A stretch of 43,888 bases of DNA from Carboxydocella sporoproducens DSM 16521 (GCF_900167165.1 NZ_FUXM01000016.1:1-43888); one strand, 5' to 3'; numbered from the stretch's first letter, positions 16,306 to 25,656 are shown. Translations and numbers: made by a program. Notes: generated by a model from the sequence alone, not told the origin.

Positions 16306-17145
16306 TTAGCGCTGTCTGGCAAAATAACTGCGTAACAAGGTGGCGGTCAGATTCAGCCCCAGCACCAGCATCAACAGGACTACCGCTGTACCGTAGGGAA
16401 TTTTATCCTCCACTCCCGGCACCTGGGTTGCTATCACATACAGGTGGTAGGGCAAGGCCATAACCTGGTCAAAAATACTGGTCGGCAGTTTGGGCAAGAA
16501 GAAAGCTGCTACTGTTAGCAGAATAGGAGCTGTTTCCCCGGCTGCCCGCGCAATCCCCAGGATGGAGCCGGTGATAATCCCCGGCATAGCCTGGGGCAAG
16601 ACGATTCTGATAATGGTCTGCAGTTTGGTCGCCCCCAGAGCCAGACTGGCCTGCCGGTAGGACTGGGGCACAGTGCGCAGGGCCTCTTCAGCAGTAGTGA
16701 TAATTACCGGCAAAGTCATCAGTGCCAGTGTCAAAGAACCTGCCAGAATGGATGCCCCAAACCCAAAATAGATAACAAACAGACCCAGTCCAAATAGCCC
16801 GAACACCACTGAAGGTATACCGGCCAGATTCATGATGGCCAGGCGAATCAGGCGGGTAAGCCAGTTATCCCTGGCGTATTCTGAGAGATAGATAGCGGTC
16901 ATTACACCGGTAGGGAGAGCAAAAACTATCGTCCAGAACACGAGATGAAGTGTACCTACTATGGCAGGAAAAATTCCGCCTTTGGTCATACCCCGCCGGG
17001 GTTTATCAGTAAGAAAATCCCAGCTGATAGCGGGCAATCCTTTGCTGAGAATATCATATAAAAGCCAGGCCAGGACCGCAATAATCAGGATGGTGACCAG
17101 CCGCAAAACCGAAAAGGCAATTTTTTCTTGCAGTTTTGGACTCAT
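16306..17145 (-). CDS. pstA: Phosphate ABC transporter permease PstA
   Basis: A 279-residue inner-membrane permease with about six helices. It shows the PstA features [21 protein letters not shown] near the N-terminus and the coupling-loop motif [22 protein letters not shown] near residue 170. It abuts pstC (0 bases between stop and start) and pairs with it in the membrane. Confidence 0.96.
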   Translation of the reverse strand: MSPKLQEKIAFSVLRLVTILIIAVLAWLLYDILSKGLPAISWDFLTDKPRRGMTKGGIFPAIVGTLHLVFWTIVFALPTGVMTAIYLSEYARDNWLTRLIRLAIMNLAGIPSVVFGLFGLGLFVIYFGFGASILAGSLTLALMTLPVIITTAEEALRTVPQSYRQASLALGATKLQTIIRIVLPQAMPGIITGSILGIARAAGETAPILLTVAAFFLPKLPTSIFDQVMALPYHLYVIATQVPGVEDKIPYGTAVVLLMLVLGLNLTATLLRSYFARQR

Positions 17146-18006
17146 CTACTCCACCTCCTTGACTTTGCGGGCCACATAGTCGGCAATTAAGTTAATCACC
17201 AGGGTAATGATCATCAGCACCAGACCGATCAAAAAAAGAGCATGGTAATGTTCACTGCCTCGAGGCACTTCCCCCATCTCGGCGGCTATGGTAGCAGTCA
17301 TAGTCCGCACCGGCACCAGAAAACCTTTCGGAATCACCGCCGCATTACCAGTAGCCATCATCACCGCCATGGTCTCCCCGATCGCTCTTCCCATACCCAG
17401 CATGACAGCAGCGGTAATACCGGAAAATGCCGCCGGAACGATCACATGTTTGATGGTCTGCCAGCGGGTAGCCCCCAGGCTGAGAGATGCTTCCGCATAT
17501 CGCCGCGGTACAGCATTGATTGCGTCTTCAGAAACAGAGACAATGGTGGGTAAAGCCATAATGGCCAGGATGATCGAACCAGTCAAGGCAGTAAGACCGG
17601 TATCCAGATGAAACAGGCTCTTGATTTTCGGAGCTAGTACCATCAGAGCAAAAAAGCCATAAACAACAGAAGGAATCCCTGCCAGTACCTCGATGGCAGG
17701 CTTCAGTATTCCCCGGATAGTAGGATGGGCGATTTGGCCCAGATAAATGGCTGTTGCCAATCCCAGCGGGACAGCAATAACCAGCGCCCCCAGAGTAACC
17801 AGGAAAGAACCTGCCAGCAGGGGCAGCAGGCTGAATTTAGGTGGAGTATCAGTAGGAGCCCAGATCTTGCTGGTAAAAAAGTCACTAAGGGGAACTTTGG
17901 TTAAAACCGGCAAGGATTCTTTGAAAAGGAAAAGAAAAATTAGTCCGATCACCAGAATCGAAAGGAGAGCTACGGCTTTCAATAAAAATTCAACCGCTCT
18001 TTCCAT
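17146..18006 (-). CDS. pstC: Phosphate ABC transporter permease PstC
   Basis: A 286-residue permease with six or so helices and the coupling motif SLGATRWQTIKHVIVPAAFSGI (about residues 170-190), followed by GRAIGETMAVMMATGNA, typical of PstC. An AGGAGGT site precedes the ATG. It is separated from pstS by a 70-bp gap containing a hairpin. Confidence 0.96.
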   Translation of the reverse strand: MERAVEFLLKAVALLSILVIGLIFLFLFKESLPVLTKVPLSDFFTSKIWAPTDTPPKFSLLPLLAGSFLVTLGALVIAVPLGLATAIYLGQIAHPTIRGILKPAIEVLAGIPSVVYGFFALMVLAPKIKSLFHLDTGLTALTGSIILAIMALPTIVSVSEDAINAVPRRYAEASLSLGATRWQTIKHVIVPAAFSGITAAVMLGMGRAIGETMAVMMATGNAAVIPKGFLVPVRTMTATIAAEMGEVPRGSEHYHALFLIGLVLMIITLVINLIADYVARKVKEVE

Positions 18007-18033
18007 GTTTTACCTCCTCGTACAAACAGGCCA

Positions 18034-18060
18034 AGAGGAGCCGGGAATCCCGACTCCTCT
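18034..18060 (-). other. Hairpin between pstS and pstC
   Basis: AGAGGAG (18034-18040) pairs with CTCCTCT (18054-18060), with an inner CGGG/CCCG helix. There is no U-tract, so it more likely stabilises pstS mRNA or gives partial termination. That would yield more binding protein than permease. Confidence 0.6.
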
Positions 18061-18076
18061 AGCCGGAAGGTTAACT

Positions 18077-18958
18077 TTATTTTAAGGGAATGAATCCCAT
18101 TTCTTCAACCGTTTTCTGGCCATCAGAGCTGAGAGCATAGTCAATAAAGGCTTTACCTACTCCTTTAGGTTCTCCAGCGGAGTAGAGATAGAGTTTGCGG
18201 GAAATGGGATATTCTCCGCTCTTTACGGTTTCCAGGTTAGGAGCCAGCCCGGCATCACTGGCATCTTTTGCAACTTTCACAGCTTTGACAGTCTCATTGA
18301 CATAGCCAAGACCCATATAAGCGATTGCACCTTTATTGCCCTGAATTTCCTTCACTTCCGCAGAGGTAGAGGGCAGGAGCAGAGCATCAGGACGGAAGTT
18401 TTCATTATTCAGAACGTGTTCCTTAAAGAAAGCATAGGTACCGGAGTTGCTTTCCCGGGACAGGACCACAATCTTCAGGTCAGGCCCACCCACTTCCTTC
18501 CAGTTGTTGATTTTGCCAGTATAAATGTCCTTGATCTGGGCCAGGGTCAGTTTATCTACAGGGTTATCCTTGTTAACTACTACAGCGATGCCATCCAGAG
18601 CTACAACGGTTTCCTTTACATCAATCCCTTTGGCTTTGGCGTCACTCACTTCTTTTTCTTTTATTTCACGGGATGCCATGGCGATGTCGGTAGTACCATT
18701 GATGAGAGCAGCAATGCCGGTACCGGAACCGCCGCCGGTAACAGCCACACTGGCATCCGAGTTTTTATCCATGAAATCTTCTGCCCAGGCTTGTACCAGG
18801 TTAACCATAGTGTCAGAGCCCTTAATCTGCACAGAACCGGCGATAGCTCCCTGCTGGCCTTCAGGGGTTTTGGCCTCCTCCTTTTTGGCGCAGCCCGTTA
18901 GCAGCAGGCTGAACATCAGGGTACCGACCAGAATTTTAGTTCCCACAGCTTTCAGCAT
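18077..18958 (-). CDS. pstS: Phosphate-binding lipoprotein PstS
   Basis: A 293-residue phosphate-binding protein. The lipoprotein signal ends in LLTGC (about residue 23). The phosphate-contact motifs are IKGSDTMVNL, TGGGSGTGIAAL and REIKEKE, followed by SRESNSGTYAFF. It is first in the operon pstSCAB-phoU and is preceded by a PhoP-box-like sequence. Full length. Confidence 0.96.
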   Translation of the reverse strand: MLKAVGTKILVGTLMFSLLLTGCAKKEEAKTPEGQQGAIAGSVQIKGSDTMVNLVQAWAEDFMDKNSDASVAVTGGGSGTGIAALINGTTDIAMASREIKEKEVSDAKAKGIDVKETVVALDGIAVVVNKDNPVDKLTLAQIKDIYTGKINNWKEVGGPDLKIVVLSRESNSGTYAFFKEHVLNNENFRPDALLLPSTSAEVKEIQGNKGAIAYMGLGYVNETVKAVKVAKDASDAGLAPNLETVKSGEYPISRKLYLYSAGEPKGVGKAFIDYALSSDGQKTVEEMGFIPLK

Positions 18959-18999
18959 AATTTTCTCTTCCTCCTCATGTTTTTTCTTATCCCATCTTT

Positions 19000-19054
19000 A
19001 TTGTAGCAAGCCATTGTTAACTGAAGAATGGCATGTATGTAAAGTTATTGTTAA
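19000..19054 (-). promoter_or_regulatory. PhoP-box-like repeats and -10 for pstS
   Basis: On the minus strand TTAACA (19054-19049), TTTACA (19043-19038), a degenerate third unit (19032-19027) and TTAACA (19020-19015) recur with 11, 11 and 12-base steps. A TACAAT -10 follows at 19005-19000. This matches the TT(A/C/T)ACA repeat pattern of Bacillus PhoP boxes in the -20 to -60 zone. No phoPR pair is in the window. Confidence 0.7.
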
Positions 19055-20703
19055 TACAGGTTAGCCAATCCCTGTAAAATTTCCCGCGCCACCGGTGCTG
19101 CCGTTTTTCCCCCTGATTCTCCGCCCTCGACCAGCACTGTTAATACCACCCGTGGCTGCCGGGTGGGATAAAAGGCGGTAAACCAGCAGTTGAGCTGGCC
19201 ATTACTGCGCTGGGCTGTACCTGTTTTTCCCGCCACCCCAGGTGCCAGTTCCGCCAGCTGGCCGCTGCCCTGGCTGACTACTAATCTCATCATGCCCTGC
19301 AGCTGGCGAGCAGTTGCCTCCGAAAGCAGGCGCTGGGGCTGCGCCGGCGCAAAGCGACTTTCTACCCGACCAAAATCGTCCCGGATTTCCTGGACCAGGC
19401 GGGGTTGAATGTCTATCCCTCCGCGGGCAATCAGGGCAGTCAGACGGGCAACTTGCAAAGGTGTCAACTGCATCTGCCCCTGACCGATACTGAGATTGGT
19501 GAGGTTATCCTGCCAGACCCGGTTCCAGTCCGGCTGCTGATAGGCATGGGGATAACCGGTGACCACCGCTGTTAACAGCTGTAATTTACGCTGATAGCTA
19601 TAAAGTTTATCCGCACCCAGGTTGCGTCCCAGCCAGACAAAATAGGGGTTACAGGAATAGGCTAGAGCCTCCTGTAAAGTATGCCCTCCTTTAGGATGGG
19701 GAACATTGACCTTTACCCCGGGCACTTTGCTGCATTCGATCCAGGTCTGAGGAGTGACCAGTCCCTCTTCCAGAGCAGCAGCGGCCACCAGCAGTTTAAA
19801 CACCGACCCGGGCTCAGTTGGCCACATGGTACGGTCAACAAATTGTAGCGGTTCCGGTTGGGCAGGCAATTGAGCCGGGTGAAAGGTGGGCCGACTGGCC
19901 AGTGCCAGCAAATCCCCGTCCATTTTCATCACCACCACCGCTCCTCTGAGCTGGCGGTGGTCCAGCACTGTTTCCACCAGCCGCTGCACCCTGGCATCAA
20001 GAGTCAGAACCAGATGGCGACGGCGTTTGCTGGGCTGATAGCCGCCATTCTGCCCCTGCAGACCTTTGATCATCCTGCCCTGACCATCCTTGACTACTGC
20101 TGCCACCCCTTCCGGGCTCACATCCCGCAGTTCCCGGTCATATAAGGCCTCCAGCCCGGCCCGACCCAGCAACTCCCCGCGGCGGTAATCCCCGCGGGGC
20201 AGCTGGCTTAAGCGTTTTTGGTCCGGATAGCCCAGATAGCCCAGCACATTGGCAGCCAGGGGGTGGGGTCCATAGCGAAAAGTTACGGGCTTTAACATTA
20301 CACCTGGCCAGCGGTAGGCATGTACTGATTGCCATGCCTCCTGACTGACGGGATAAGGCAAAATTACTGCCTCACCATTAAACCGGGCCAGAATCTCCTC
20401 CAGAGGTTGGCCCAGAAGATTGGCCAGCCGCATAGCAGTATGTACTTTGTTTTTAACCAGGGCTGGAAAAACAATAATCCGCCAGTCGGTATAGGAATCA
20501 GTAAGGGGTTTGAGATTGCGGTCATAAATCTGTCCCCTGGGTATATCCTCCAGCCCAACCGCCCAGGTCTGCTGTTTCCAGGCCTGCCGGGCCAGTTCAG
20601 GCCCTCTTACCACCGTCAGCCAGCCCAGGCGCAGCACTAGCGGAAGATAAAAAAAGAGGAAAAAGACCAGGCCGAGCTTAACCAGCCGGCGCCTGCGCTC
20701 CAT
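19051..20703 (-). CDS. Class B penicillin-binding protein (PBP2/SpoVD-like transpeptidase)
   Basis: A 550-residue peptidoglycan transpeptidase with one N-terminal membrane helix (residues 10-30) and a dimerisation domain starting at RGQIYDRN. The catalytic motifs are S300xxK (EPGSVFK), S350-C-N and K493-T-G (AGKTGTAQ), all intact. It lacks a PASTA domain, so it is shorter than SpoVD. It lies 30 bases after the DUF4911 gene in the mltG-U32 transcript. A role in division, elongation or spore-wall synthesis is possible; the exact one is unknown. Its 3' end overlaps the pstS Pho box. Confidence 0.92.
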   Translation of the reverse strand: MERRRRLVKLGLVFFLFFYLPLVLRLGWLTVVRGPELARQAWKQQTWAVGLEDIPRGQIYDRNLKPLTDSYTDWRIIVFPALVKNKVHTAMRLANLLGQPLEEILARFNGEAVILPYPVSQEAWQSVHAYRWPGVMLKPVTFRYGPHPLAANVLGYLGYPDQKRLSQLPRGDYRRGELLGRAGLEALYDRELRDVSPEGVAAVVKDGQGRMIKGLQGQNGGYQPSKRRRHLVLTLDARVQRLVETVLDHRQLRGAVVVMKMDGDLLALASRPTFHPAQLPAQPEPLQFVDRTMWPTEPGSVFKLLVAAAALEEGLVTPQTWIECSKVPGVKVNVPHPKGGHTLQEALAYSCNPYFVWLGRNLGADKLYSYQRKLQLLTAVVTGYPHAYQQPDWNRVWQDNLTNLSIGQGQMQLTPLQVARLTALIARGGIDIQPRLVQEIRDDFGRVESRFAPAQPQRLLSEATARQLQGMMRLVVSQGSGQLAELAPGVAGKTGTAQRSNGQLNCWFTAFYPTRQPRVVLTVLVEGGESGGKTAAPVAREILQGLANLY

Positions 20704-20733
20704 GGCTGTCGCCTCCTGTCCTTTTTCCTCTCA

Positions 20734-20994
20734 TTATTCCTCATTTTTCAGTAAGCTATCCAGTATTTCCACCGGAAAAGGGCAATGCCGTAAAAGCTCC
20801 AGAGCTTCTGCCCTTGTATCAGGGGTACAGTGAATAACCACCAGCCCCTGTTTGCCATCAGCGGTACTGACAATGCCTATACTGCCATGCCCTTCAAAAA
20901 TCCGGTCCAGCAAAAGTATATCAGCCGGGTTAAGGCGGGCATAAATCTTGCATTCCGGATGGTGGTCAGCTGCCAGCTGCACCCAGGTCGCCAT
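20734..20994 (-). CDS. DUF4911 family protein
   Basis: An 86-residue protein resembling DUF4911, a small family commonly encoded beside U32 peptidase in Clostridia. Features are the start WVQLAADHHPECKIYARLNP and the segment IVSTADGKQGLVVIHCTPDTRAEALELL. There is no signal peptide or membrane helix. It starts 19 bases after the U32 gene. Function unknown. Confidence 0.8.
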   Translation of the reverse strand: MATWVQLAADHHPECKIYARLNPADILLLDRIFEGHGSIGIVSTADGKQGLVVIHCTPDTRAEALELLRHCPFPVEILDSLLKNEE

Positions 20995-21013
20995 TTTTTA
21001 TCCCTCCAGACTG

Positions 21014-22231
21014 TCACTGTTTGGCACGTCTTAATAAACTACCAGCCGGAATTCCTGCTACGCCCGGGAGCAAAACCAGCTGCCGGGGATGAGGAGCCCG
21101 GTCGATTGCTTCGCCGGCTTCGTTGAACATCTTTTCTACACGCAATTGCCGGTTGGGCCCAAAGGAAGTAAGCACTTCCAGTTCCTCCCCTGTGGCAAAA
21201 GGGCCGCGCTGTTCCAGCCACAGTCCCTGTGGGGTTTCCTCCCGTACTATGCCAACAAAATCGTATTCCCGAATATAGCCGGCAGAGAGATAATGCTGTC
21301 CGGCCTGTTGCGGGGGCCAGCCCAGGAAAAAACCGGTAGTATAAGGCCGATGGCTGACTTTGGCCAGTTCCTCCAGCCACTCCTCCCGGCACTGCCAGCC
21401 CTCAGGATCAGCCAGCCAGGCATCGATGGCCTGCCGGTAAACTTTTACCACCGTACCCACATAGTGAACACTTTTCATTCGACCTTCAATTTTGAGACTG
21501 TTCACTCCTGCTGCCATTAGCCGGGGCAAATATTCCAGCAAACAGAGGTCAGCAGAGTTAAAAATATAGGTCCCCCGTTCATCTTCCAGAATGGGATAGT
21601 ATTCTCCCGGCCGGGTTTCCTCCACCAGGGCATAGCTCCAGCGGCAGGCCTGGGCGCAATCTCCCTGGTTGGCATCCCGCCCTGTCATATAGCTGGAAAG
21701 CAAACAGCGACCGGAATAGGAAATGCACATGGCTCCATGGACAAACACTTCCAGTTCTGTCTCAGGGCAGTAGCGTCTGATTTCGCCAATCTCCTGCTCA
21801 GTCAGTTCCCGGGCCAGTACCAGCCGCTCTGCCCCCTGGTCAGCCCAGAAACGAGCCGCTTCCTTATTGGTAATATTGGCCTGGGTGGAAATATGCAAAG
21901 GCAGGCGCGGGGCATAGCGCCGGGCCAGGCTGAATACCCCCGGGTCGGCGATAATCAGCCCATCCACTGCCAGTTCCTGCAATTCCTCCAGGTAGGCCGG
22001 CAAATCCTCCAGATCCCGGTTATGGGCAAAAATATTCACTGTTACATATACTTTCCGTCCCCGCTGACGGGCATAATTCAGCCCTTCTTCCAGCTGGAAG
22101 CGGGAAAAGTTGCCGGCCCGGGCCCTTAGCCCAAAGCGCTGTCCAGCCAGATAGACGGCATCAGCGCCAAAATCAATGGCAGTTTTCAGTTTTTCCAGAT
22201 TGCCCGCCGGGGCAAGTAATTCTGGTTTCAT
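21014..22231 (-). CDS. Peptidase U32 family protein
   Basis: A 405-residue protein starting MKPELLAPAGNLEKLKTAIDFGADAVY, the classic U32 opening of a TIM-barrel-like domain. The Cys-rich signature HGAMCISYSGRCLLS...GDCAQACRW (about residues 165-200) probably binds a metal or Fe-S cluster, as in RlhA/TrhP-type RNA-hydroxylation factors. It follows mltG with a 2-base gap. This position is conserved in Firmicutes (the yrrN/yrrO locus). A tRNA/rRNA modification role is inferred from characterised relatives. Confidence 0.93.
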   Translation of the reverse strand: MKPELLAPAGNLEKLKTAIDFGADAVYLAGQRFGLRARAGNFSRFQLEEGLNYARQRGRKVYVTVNIFAHNRDLEDLPAYLEELQELAVDGLIIADPGVFSLARRYAPRLPLHISTQANITNKEAARFWADQGAERLVLARELTEQEIGEIRRYCPETELEVFVHGAMCISYSGRCLLSSYMTGRDANQGDCAQACRWSYALVEETRPGEYYPILEDERGTYIFNSADLCLLEYLPRLMAAGVNSLKIEGRMKSVHYVGTVVKVYRQAIDAWLADPEGWQCREEWLEELAKVSHRPYTTGFFLGWPPQQAGQHYLSAGYIREYDFVGIVREETPQGLWLEQRGPFATGEELEVLTSFGPNRQLRVEKMFNEAGEAIDRAPHPRQLVLLPGVAGIPAGSLLRRAKQ

Positions 22232-22233
22232 TC

Positions 22234-23301
22234 CTATTTCTCCTCCAGAGGTGTATCCAGATTGGCCAGGTATTTGGCCTTGTTGCGCAAATGCTCAGCC
22301 CAGGTACGACTAAAAGCATGTTCCCCATTGCGGGAAACCACAAAATAGAGGTAATCCGCTGCTGCCGGGTTAACTGCCGCCTGCAAGGAAGCATGGCCAG
22401 GAGCAGCAATGGGTCCAGGCGGCAAACCTTTGATTTTGTAGGTGTTATAAGGAGAAGCCACTTCCAGATCTTTATAGTAGAGACGGGCCCTGGGTTTACC
22501 TAAAGCATACTGCACGGTAGCACAGGACTCCAGTTTCATCCCCTGGCGCAGGCGGTTGAGGAAGACCGCTGCCACTTTGGGCCGTTCCCGATCCACTTTA
22601 ACTTCCCGTTCGATAATAGAGGCCAGAGTGATGGCCTGAGCGGGAGTCAGCCCCAGGGCCCGGGCTTTAGCCACAAACTCCGGGGTGATTTCCGCTGCCA
22701 TGCGCTGGGCCATAATGCGGATAATATCCTCGGCCTTCGTATTTAAAGGAAAATCATAGGTGGCTGGGAATAGATAGCCTTCCAGGCGCTGTGGGCCCTG
22801 TAAGTTCCCCGGTTGCCAGTAGTCATAGGGCAACTCAGCCTGGCTGGCAGCCTGCAGAAACTCCTCCGCCTGCACCAGACCTTTCTTTTCCAGTAATTCG
22901 GCCATCTGCGCCAGGGTATAACCTTCCGGAATAGTCACTTTCACAGTCGCTACCTTACCTGAAGTCAGAGCTGACCAGATTTCCGGTACTGACAGATTTG
23001 CCGCCAGCAAGTAGGGTCCCGGTTTGACTTTGCGGTCCAGGCCCTGCCACTGCCCATACCAGCGAAAAGCCAGTGCTGATTTGATCAGCCCCTGCTGTTG
23101 CAAGCGTCGGGCCAGTTCCGTCACACTATCCGCCGGCTTGATTTCTACTACCTGACCCTGCCCGGAGGCTGCTGCCGGTGCCAGGGCCTGCTGCCACCAG
23201 CTGTTCAGGCCCAGCAAACCACCGCTCCCCAGCAAGCCGATAAACAGGAGCAGAATTAAGAGTTTCCGTCCTTTCTGAATTACAACTACAGGTGCTGTCA
23301 T
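22234..23301 (-). CDS. mltG: Endolytic peptidoglycan transglycosylase MltG
   Basis: A 355-residue YceG-type enzyme that cleaves nascent glycan strands and sets their length. The ATG at 23301 is chosen because a promoter -10 at 23336-23341 rules out the longer frame. The N-terminus has one membrane helix (residues 13-30), a LysM-like part (VKVTIPEGYTLAQMAELL) and the catalytic region ASIIEREVKVDRERP with the essential Glu. VFLNRLRQGMKLESCATVQYALG is diagnostic. It heads the mltG-U32-DUF4911-PBP transcript. Confidence 0.95.
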   Translation of the reverse strand: MTAPVVVIQKGRKLLILLLFIGLLGSGGLLGLNSWWQQALAPAAASGQGQVVEIKPADSVTELARRLQQQGLIKSALAFRWYGQWQGLDRKVKPGPYLLAANLSVPEIWSALTSGKVATVKVTIPEGYTLAQMAELLEKKGLVQAEEFLQAASQAELPYDYWQPGNLQGPQRLEGYLFPATYDFPLNTKAEDIIRIMAQRMAAEITPEFVAKARALGLTPAQAITLASIIEREVKVDRERPKVAAVFLNRLRQGMKLESCATVQYALGKPRARLYYKDLEVASPYNTYKIKGLPPGPIAAPGHASLQAAVNPAAADYLYFVVSRNGEHAFSRTWAEHLRNKAKYLANLDTPLEEK

Positions 23302-23335
23302 TTGCTTTCCCCGCTTTCTCTCCCTGTCTGCCTTC

Positions 23336-23364
23336 ATTATACAGGTTTCGGCAGGCGGGGACAA
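23336..23364 (-). promoter_or_regulatory. Promoter of mltG operon
   Basis: On the minus strand TTGTCC (23364-23359), a 17-base spacer and a consensus TATAAT (23341-23336) lie 35 bases before the mltG ATG, just after the upstream terminator. Sigma-A type. Confidence 0.75.
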
Positions 23365-23370
23365 GCTGTC

Positions 23371-23399
23371 GACAAAAAGAAACAGCCCTCCCCGGGCTG
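23371..23399 (-). terminator. Intrinsic terminator after GTPase gene
   Basis: CAGCCC (23383-23388) and GGGCTG (23394-23399) form a stem with a 5-nt loop. On the minus strand TTTCTTTTTG follows. It ends the ruvX-side transcript before the mltG promoter. Confidence 0.8.
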
Positions 23400-23404
23400 C
23401 CTTG

Positions 23405-24145
23405 CTATTTTTCCCGCTCCGGCGGTGCTGCCTCTTTGGCCAGGTCCAGCATGAGCTGAGCCTCATGCAGTCGTTTGGCCACTTCTTCCACTACCAGTTC
23501 CATGTGGACCCCTTCAGTGGCTACCACAGGGATAATGGGTTTGTGGCGATAGATGCGTTGCAGAAGTTTAATATTGGAGCTGCTGACACTGCGAGGAGTC
23601 TCGTCGATCTTGGTAACCACGATAATATCCGCCTCATCCAGCAGCACATTGGATGGCTCCATGATGATCTCCGCCTTGATACTGGCTGGTACTACCGTTA
23701 CCAGGATATCGGCCAGCCGCCGGCTTTCCGCTGATTTATAGCCATCATTGATACCCACTGCTTCAATCAGGGCCACATTGGGTTCTGCCGCCACTTTCGG
23801 CAGGTCCCGCTGGGAAACGTGGCCTAACTCCAGCACCGACCGGACTTTATTGAGTTCATCCAGCGCCTTTCTGGCGTGTTGAATCAAGCGATTTTTCTCT
23901 CTGATCTGGTTGACGGTCTGCCGCACCACCCGTTCGATATCCTCAATCACATCCTGTCCCGGTGGCGGTACCGCAATGGTGAGATAGGTGGCATCAATAC
24001 CTTTGAGCAGATAGGGTTTTTCATCCTGAATCCCCGACCCCACCGCCAGCGGCTGCCAGTTGCGCTGCTTCAATCCCCGGTACAGTTCCCCCAGTATGGT
24101 GGACTTCCCGGCATCATTGCGCCCGGCCACCACTATCTTTTTCAT
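23405..24145 (-). CDS. P-loop GTPase of unknown function (HypB/UreG/CobW-like size)
   Basis: A 246-residue nucleotide-binding protein. The ATG at 24145 is chosen because the AGGAGG site lies inside the longer frame. Walker A is GRNDAGKST (residues 8-16), a switch-like part is ALIEAVGINDGYK, and TKIDE (about residue 180) fits the guanine-specificity NKxD/TKxD motif. No zinc or nickel His cluster is visible, so it is not an obvious HypB or UreG. It lies between a VanW gene and mltG, on a transcript ended by a terminator. A metallochaperone or cell-envelope signalling role is possible, but neither is shown. Confidence 0.75.
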   Translation of the reverse strand: MKKIVVAGRNDAGKSTILGELYRGLKQRNWQPLAVGSGIQDEKPYLLKGIDATYLTIAVPPPGQDVIEDIERVVRQTVNQIREKNRLIQHARKALDELNKVRSVLELGHVSQRDLPKVAAEPNVALIEAVGINDGYKSAESRRLADILVTVVPASIKAEIIMEPSNVLLDEADIIVVTKIDETPRSVSSSNIKLLQRIYRHKPIIPVVATEGVHMELVVEEVAKRLHEAQLMLDLAKEAAPPEREK

Positions 24146-24213
24146 GTCCCCGACCTCCTTTGCCATCTTCCTTAAAAGATTATATGCCAGAGGTGGGACT
24201 GACTTGCCAAAAA

Positions 24214-25584
24214 TTATAGTTCTGGAGCCGGTACCGCTGCTGGTGCAGCTGGTCCTGTACCGACGGCATAGACCCAGTTTTTCGGTTTATAATAACTTTT
24301 AGTCACTACTTCCCGTTTCAGCACCTTACCTTGCCGGTCCTTGATAATACGAACAGTATAATGCCGGTAACCCCGGTGGCCTTCTTCTTTAACCACCTTT
24401 TGCCCTTTCGGCAGGTTAGGGTCTTTCACGGTAATGACTTTCGGTTCAATTACCTGAGTAATCTGATCTATCAGTTCCACATTGACATTTTCCGCCGGAT
24501 CGCCAAAAACCTTGAAAATCAGGCGATTGCCCGCTATCTGGGATTTGAGGTATAACCAGTGATTGCGGTTATTGCGAAACTTGAAATCCAGGCCACCATA
24601 GGTAACCGTAGCATCCCGGCCAACAGGTACATATTTGACAGGAATAGAGTGATTGGTGCGCTCGACGATTTCCAGTCCGGCCAGGAGAACGCTATTATAA
24701 AGAGTGGTTGAAACCTGACAGACACCACCACCAACCCCTGGAACCAGTTCATTATTTATAATTACTGGCGCGTCCCGGTAACCCGCTTCTTTGGAACGAG
24801 GTCCAACGATTTTGTTAAAGGAAAAGACCTGGCCCGGAGCCAGCAGGACACCATTGACAGCATTGGCTGCCACCATTACATTATAAGCTCTGTCCACATT
24901 TTTCGGATCAAAGGTGGTAGAAAACTGACTGATAATCGCCTTGATCCGCATATTATCCAGGGTTTCCCGGTTTACCGCCGGTTCTACCGGTACCCGTGCC
25001 AGCTGGATGGGTTTGGCCTGACGTTCCAGCAATGCCGGTTCCAGCTGACGCAGGGCTGCCTCCATGTCCAGCTTGCTGCCCTGTTTCCCCGGAATATATA
25101 CCACCTGGTCAGCAGCATTGACGGTCAGTTCCCAGTCCACGGGCTTGACATATACCGCCTCTGCTACTGTTTCCAGCTGCTTGCGGGCCAGGGTTAAATC
25201 CACTTTTTCTTTGAGGGGTACTTCTGCCGGTTGCTCCTGCAAGCGCCGTCGAGCCTGCCATTCCTCCCAGGGCCAACCGCCGCGCCCCTGGGCCCAGGCC
25301 CAGTCCAGCATGGCCTGCAAGTCCCAGCCATAGCCCAGTTCCTTTTTACTGAACTGCCAGCTGCGGTCTTCCAGGCGTAAAGTCACCAGCCGTTCCTGTT
25401 CCTTGTTCTCTTCGGTAGCCAGCAACCGGGCTGCTTCCTGCCGGCTTTTCCCTCCCAGGTTAATGGTACCAAAATAAACTCCCTCCACAATGGTATCATT
25501 CCCCAGCACTTTCTGTACTGCCAGCCAGGTTCCGGCCAGGGTGCTCGTTAGTACCAGCAGGACAATGACTGCCAGCTTTTTCAT
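24214..25584 (-). CDS. VanW family protein with PG-binding_4 and G5-like domains
   Basis: A 456-residue exported protein. The ATG at 25584 has a GGGGGAG site and starts a membrane helix (residues 3-24). An N-terminal peptidoglycan-binding_4-like segment spans about residues 60-220. The VanW core follows (FSTTFDPKNVDRAYN, LLAPGQVFSFNKIVGPR, VPGVGGGVCQVSTTLYN) with its conserved Cys. The C-terminal 80 residues (PKVITVKDPNLPKGQKVV...YTVRIIKDRQGKVL) resemble a G5 domain. It probably acts on or binds cell wall in sporulating Firmicutes. VanW itself is of unclear enzymology. Confidence 0.9.
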   Translation of the reverse strand: MKKLAVIVLLVLTSTLAGTWLAVQKVLGNDTIVEGVYFGTINLGGKSRQEAARLLATEENKEQERLVTLRLEDRSWQFSKKELGYGWDLQAMLDWAWAQGRGGWPWEEWQARRRLQEQPAEVPLKEKVDLTLARKQLETVAEAVYVKPVDWELTVNAADQVVYIPGKQGSKLDMEAALRQLEPALLERQAKPIQLARVPVEPAVNRETLDNMRIKAIISQFSTTFDPKNVDRAYNVMVAANAVNGVLLAPGQVFSFNKIVGPRSKEAGYRDAPVIINNELVPGVGGGVCQVSTTLYNSVLLAGLEIVERTNHSIPVKYVPVGRDATVTYGGLDFKFRNNRNHWLYLKSQIAGNRLIFKVFGDPAENVNVELIDQITQVIEPKVITVKDPNLPKGQKVVKEEGHRGYRHYTVRIIKDRQGKVLKREVVTKSYYKPKNWVYAVGTGPAAPAAVPAPEL

Positions 25585-25608
25585 CCCTTTTCTCCCCCAT
25601 CTTTCTAA

Positions 25609-25644
25609 AAAATGAAACAAAGACGCTTTCATATAGAAAGCGTC
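25609..25644 (-). terminator. Intrinsic terminator after DUF1292 gene
   Basis: GACGCTTTC (25622-25630) and GAAAGCGTC (25636-25644) form a perfect 9-bp stem with a 5-nt loop. A T-rich tract follows on the minus strand. It separates the ireB-ruvX-DUF1292 transcript from vanW. Confidence 0.8.
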
Positions 25645-25656
25645 CAGTGCTCAGCT

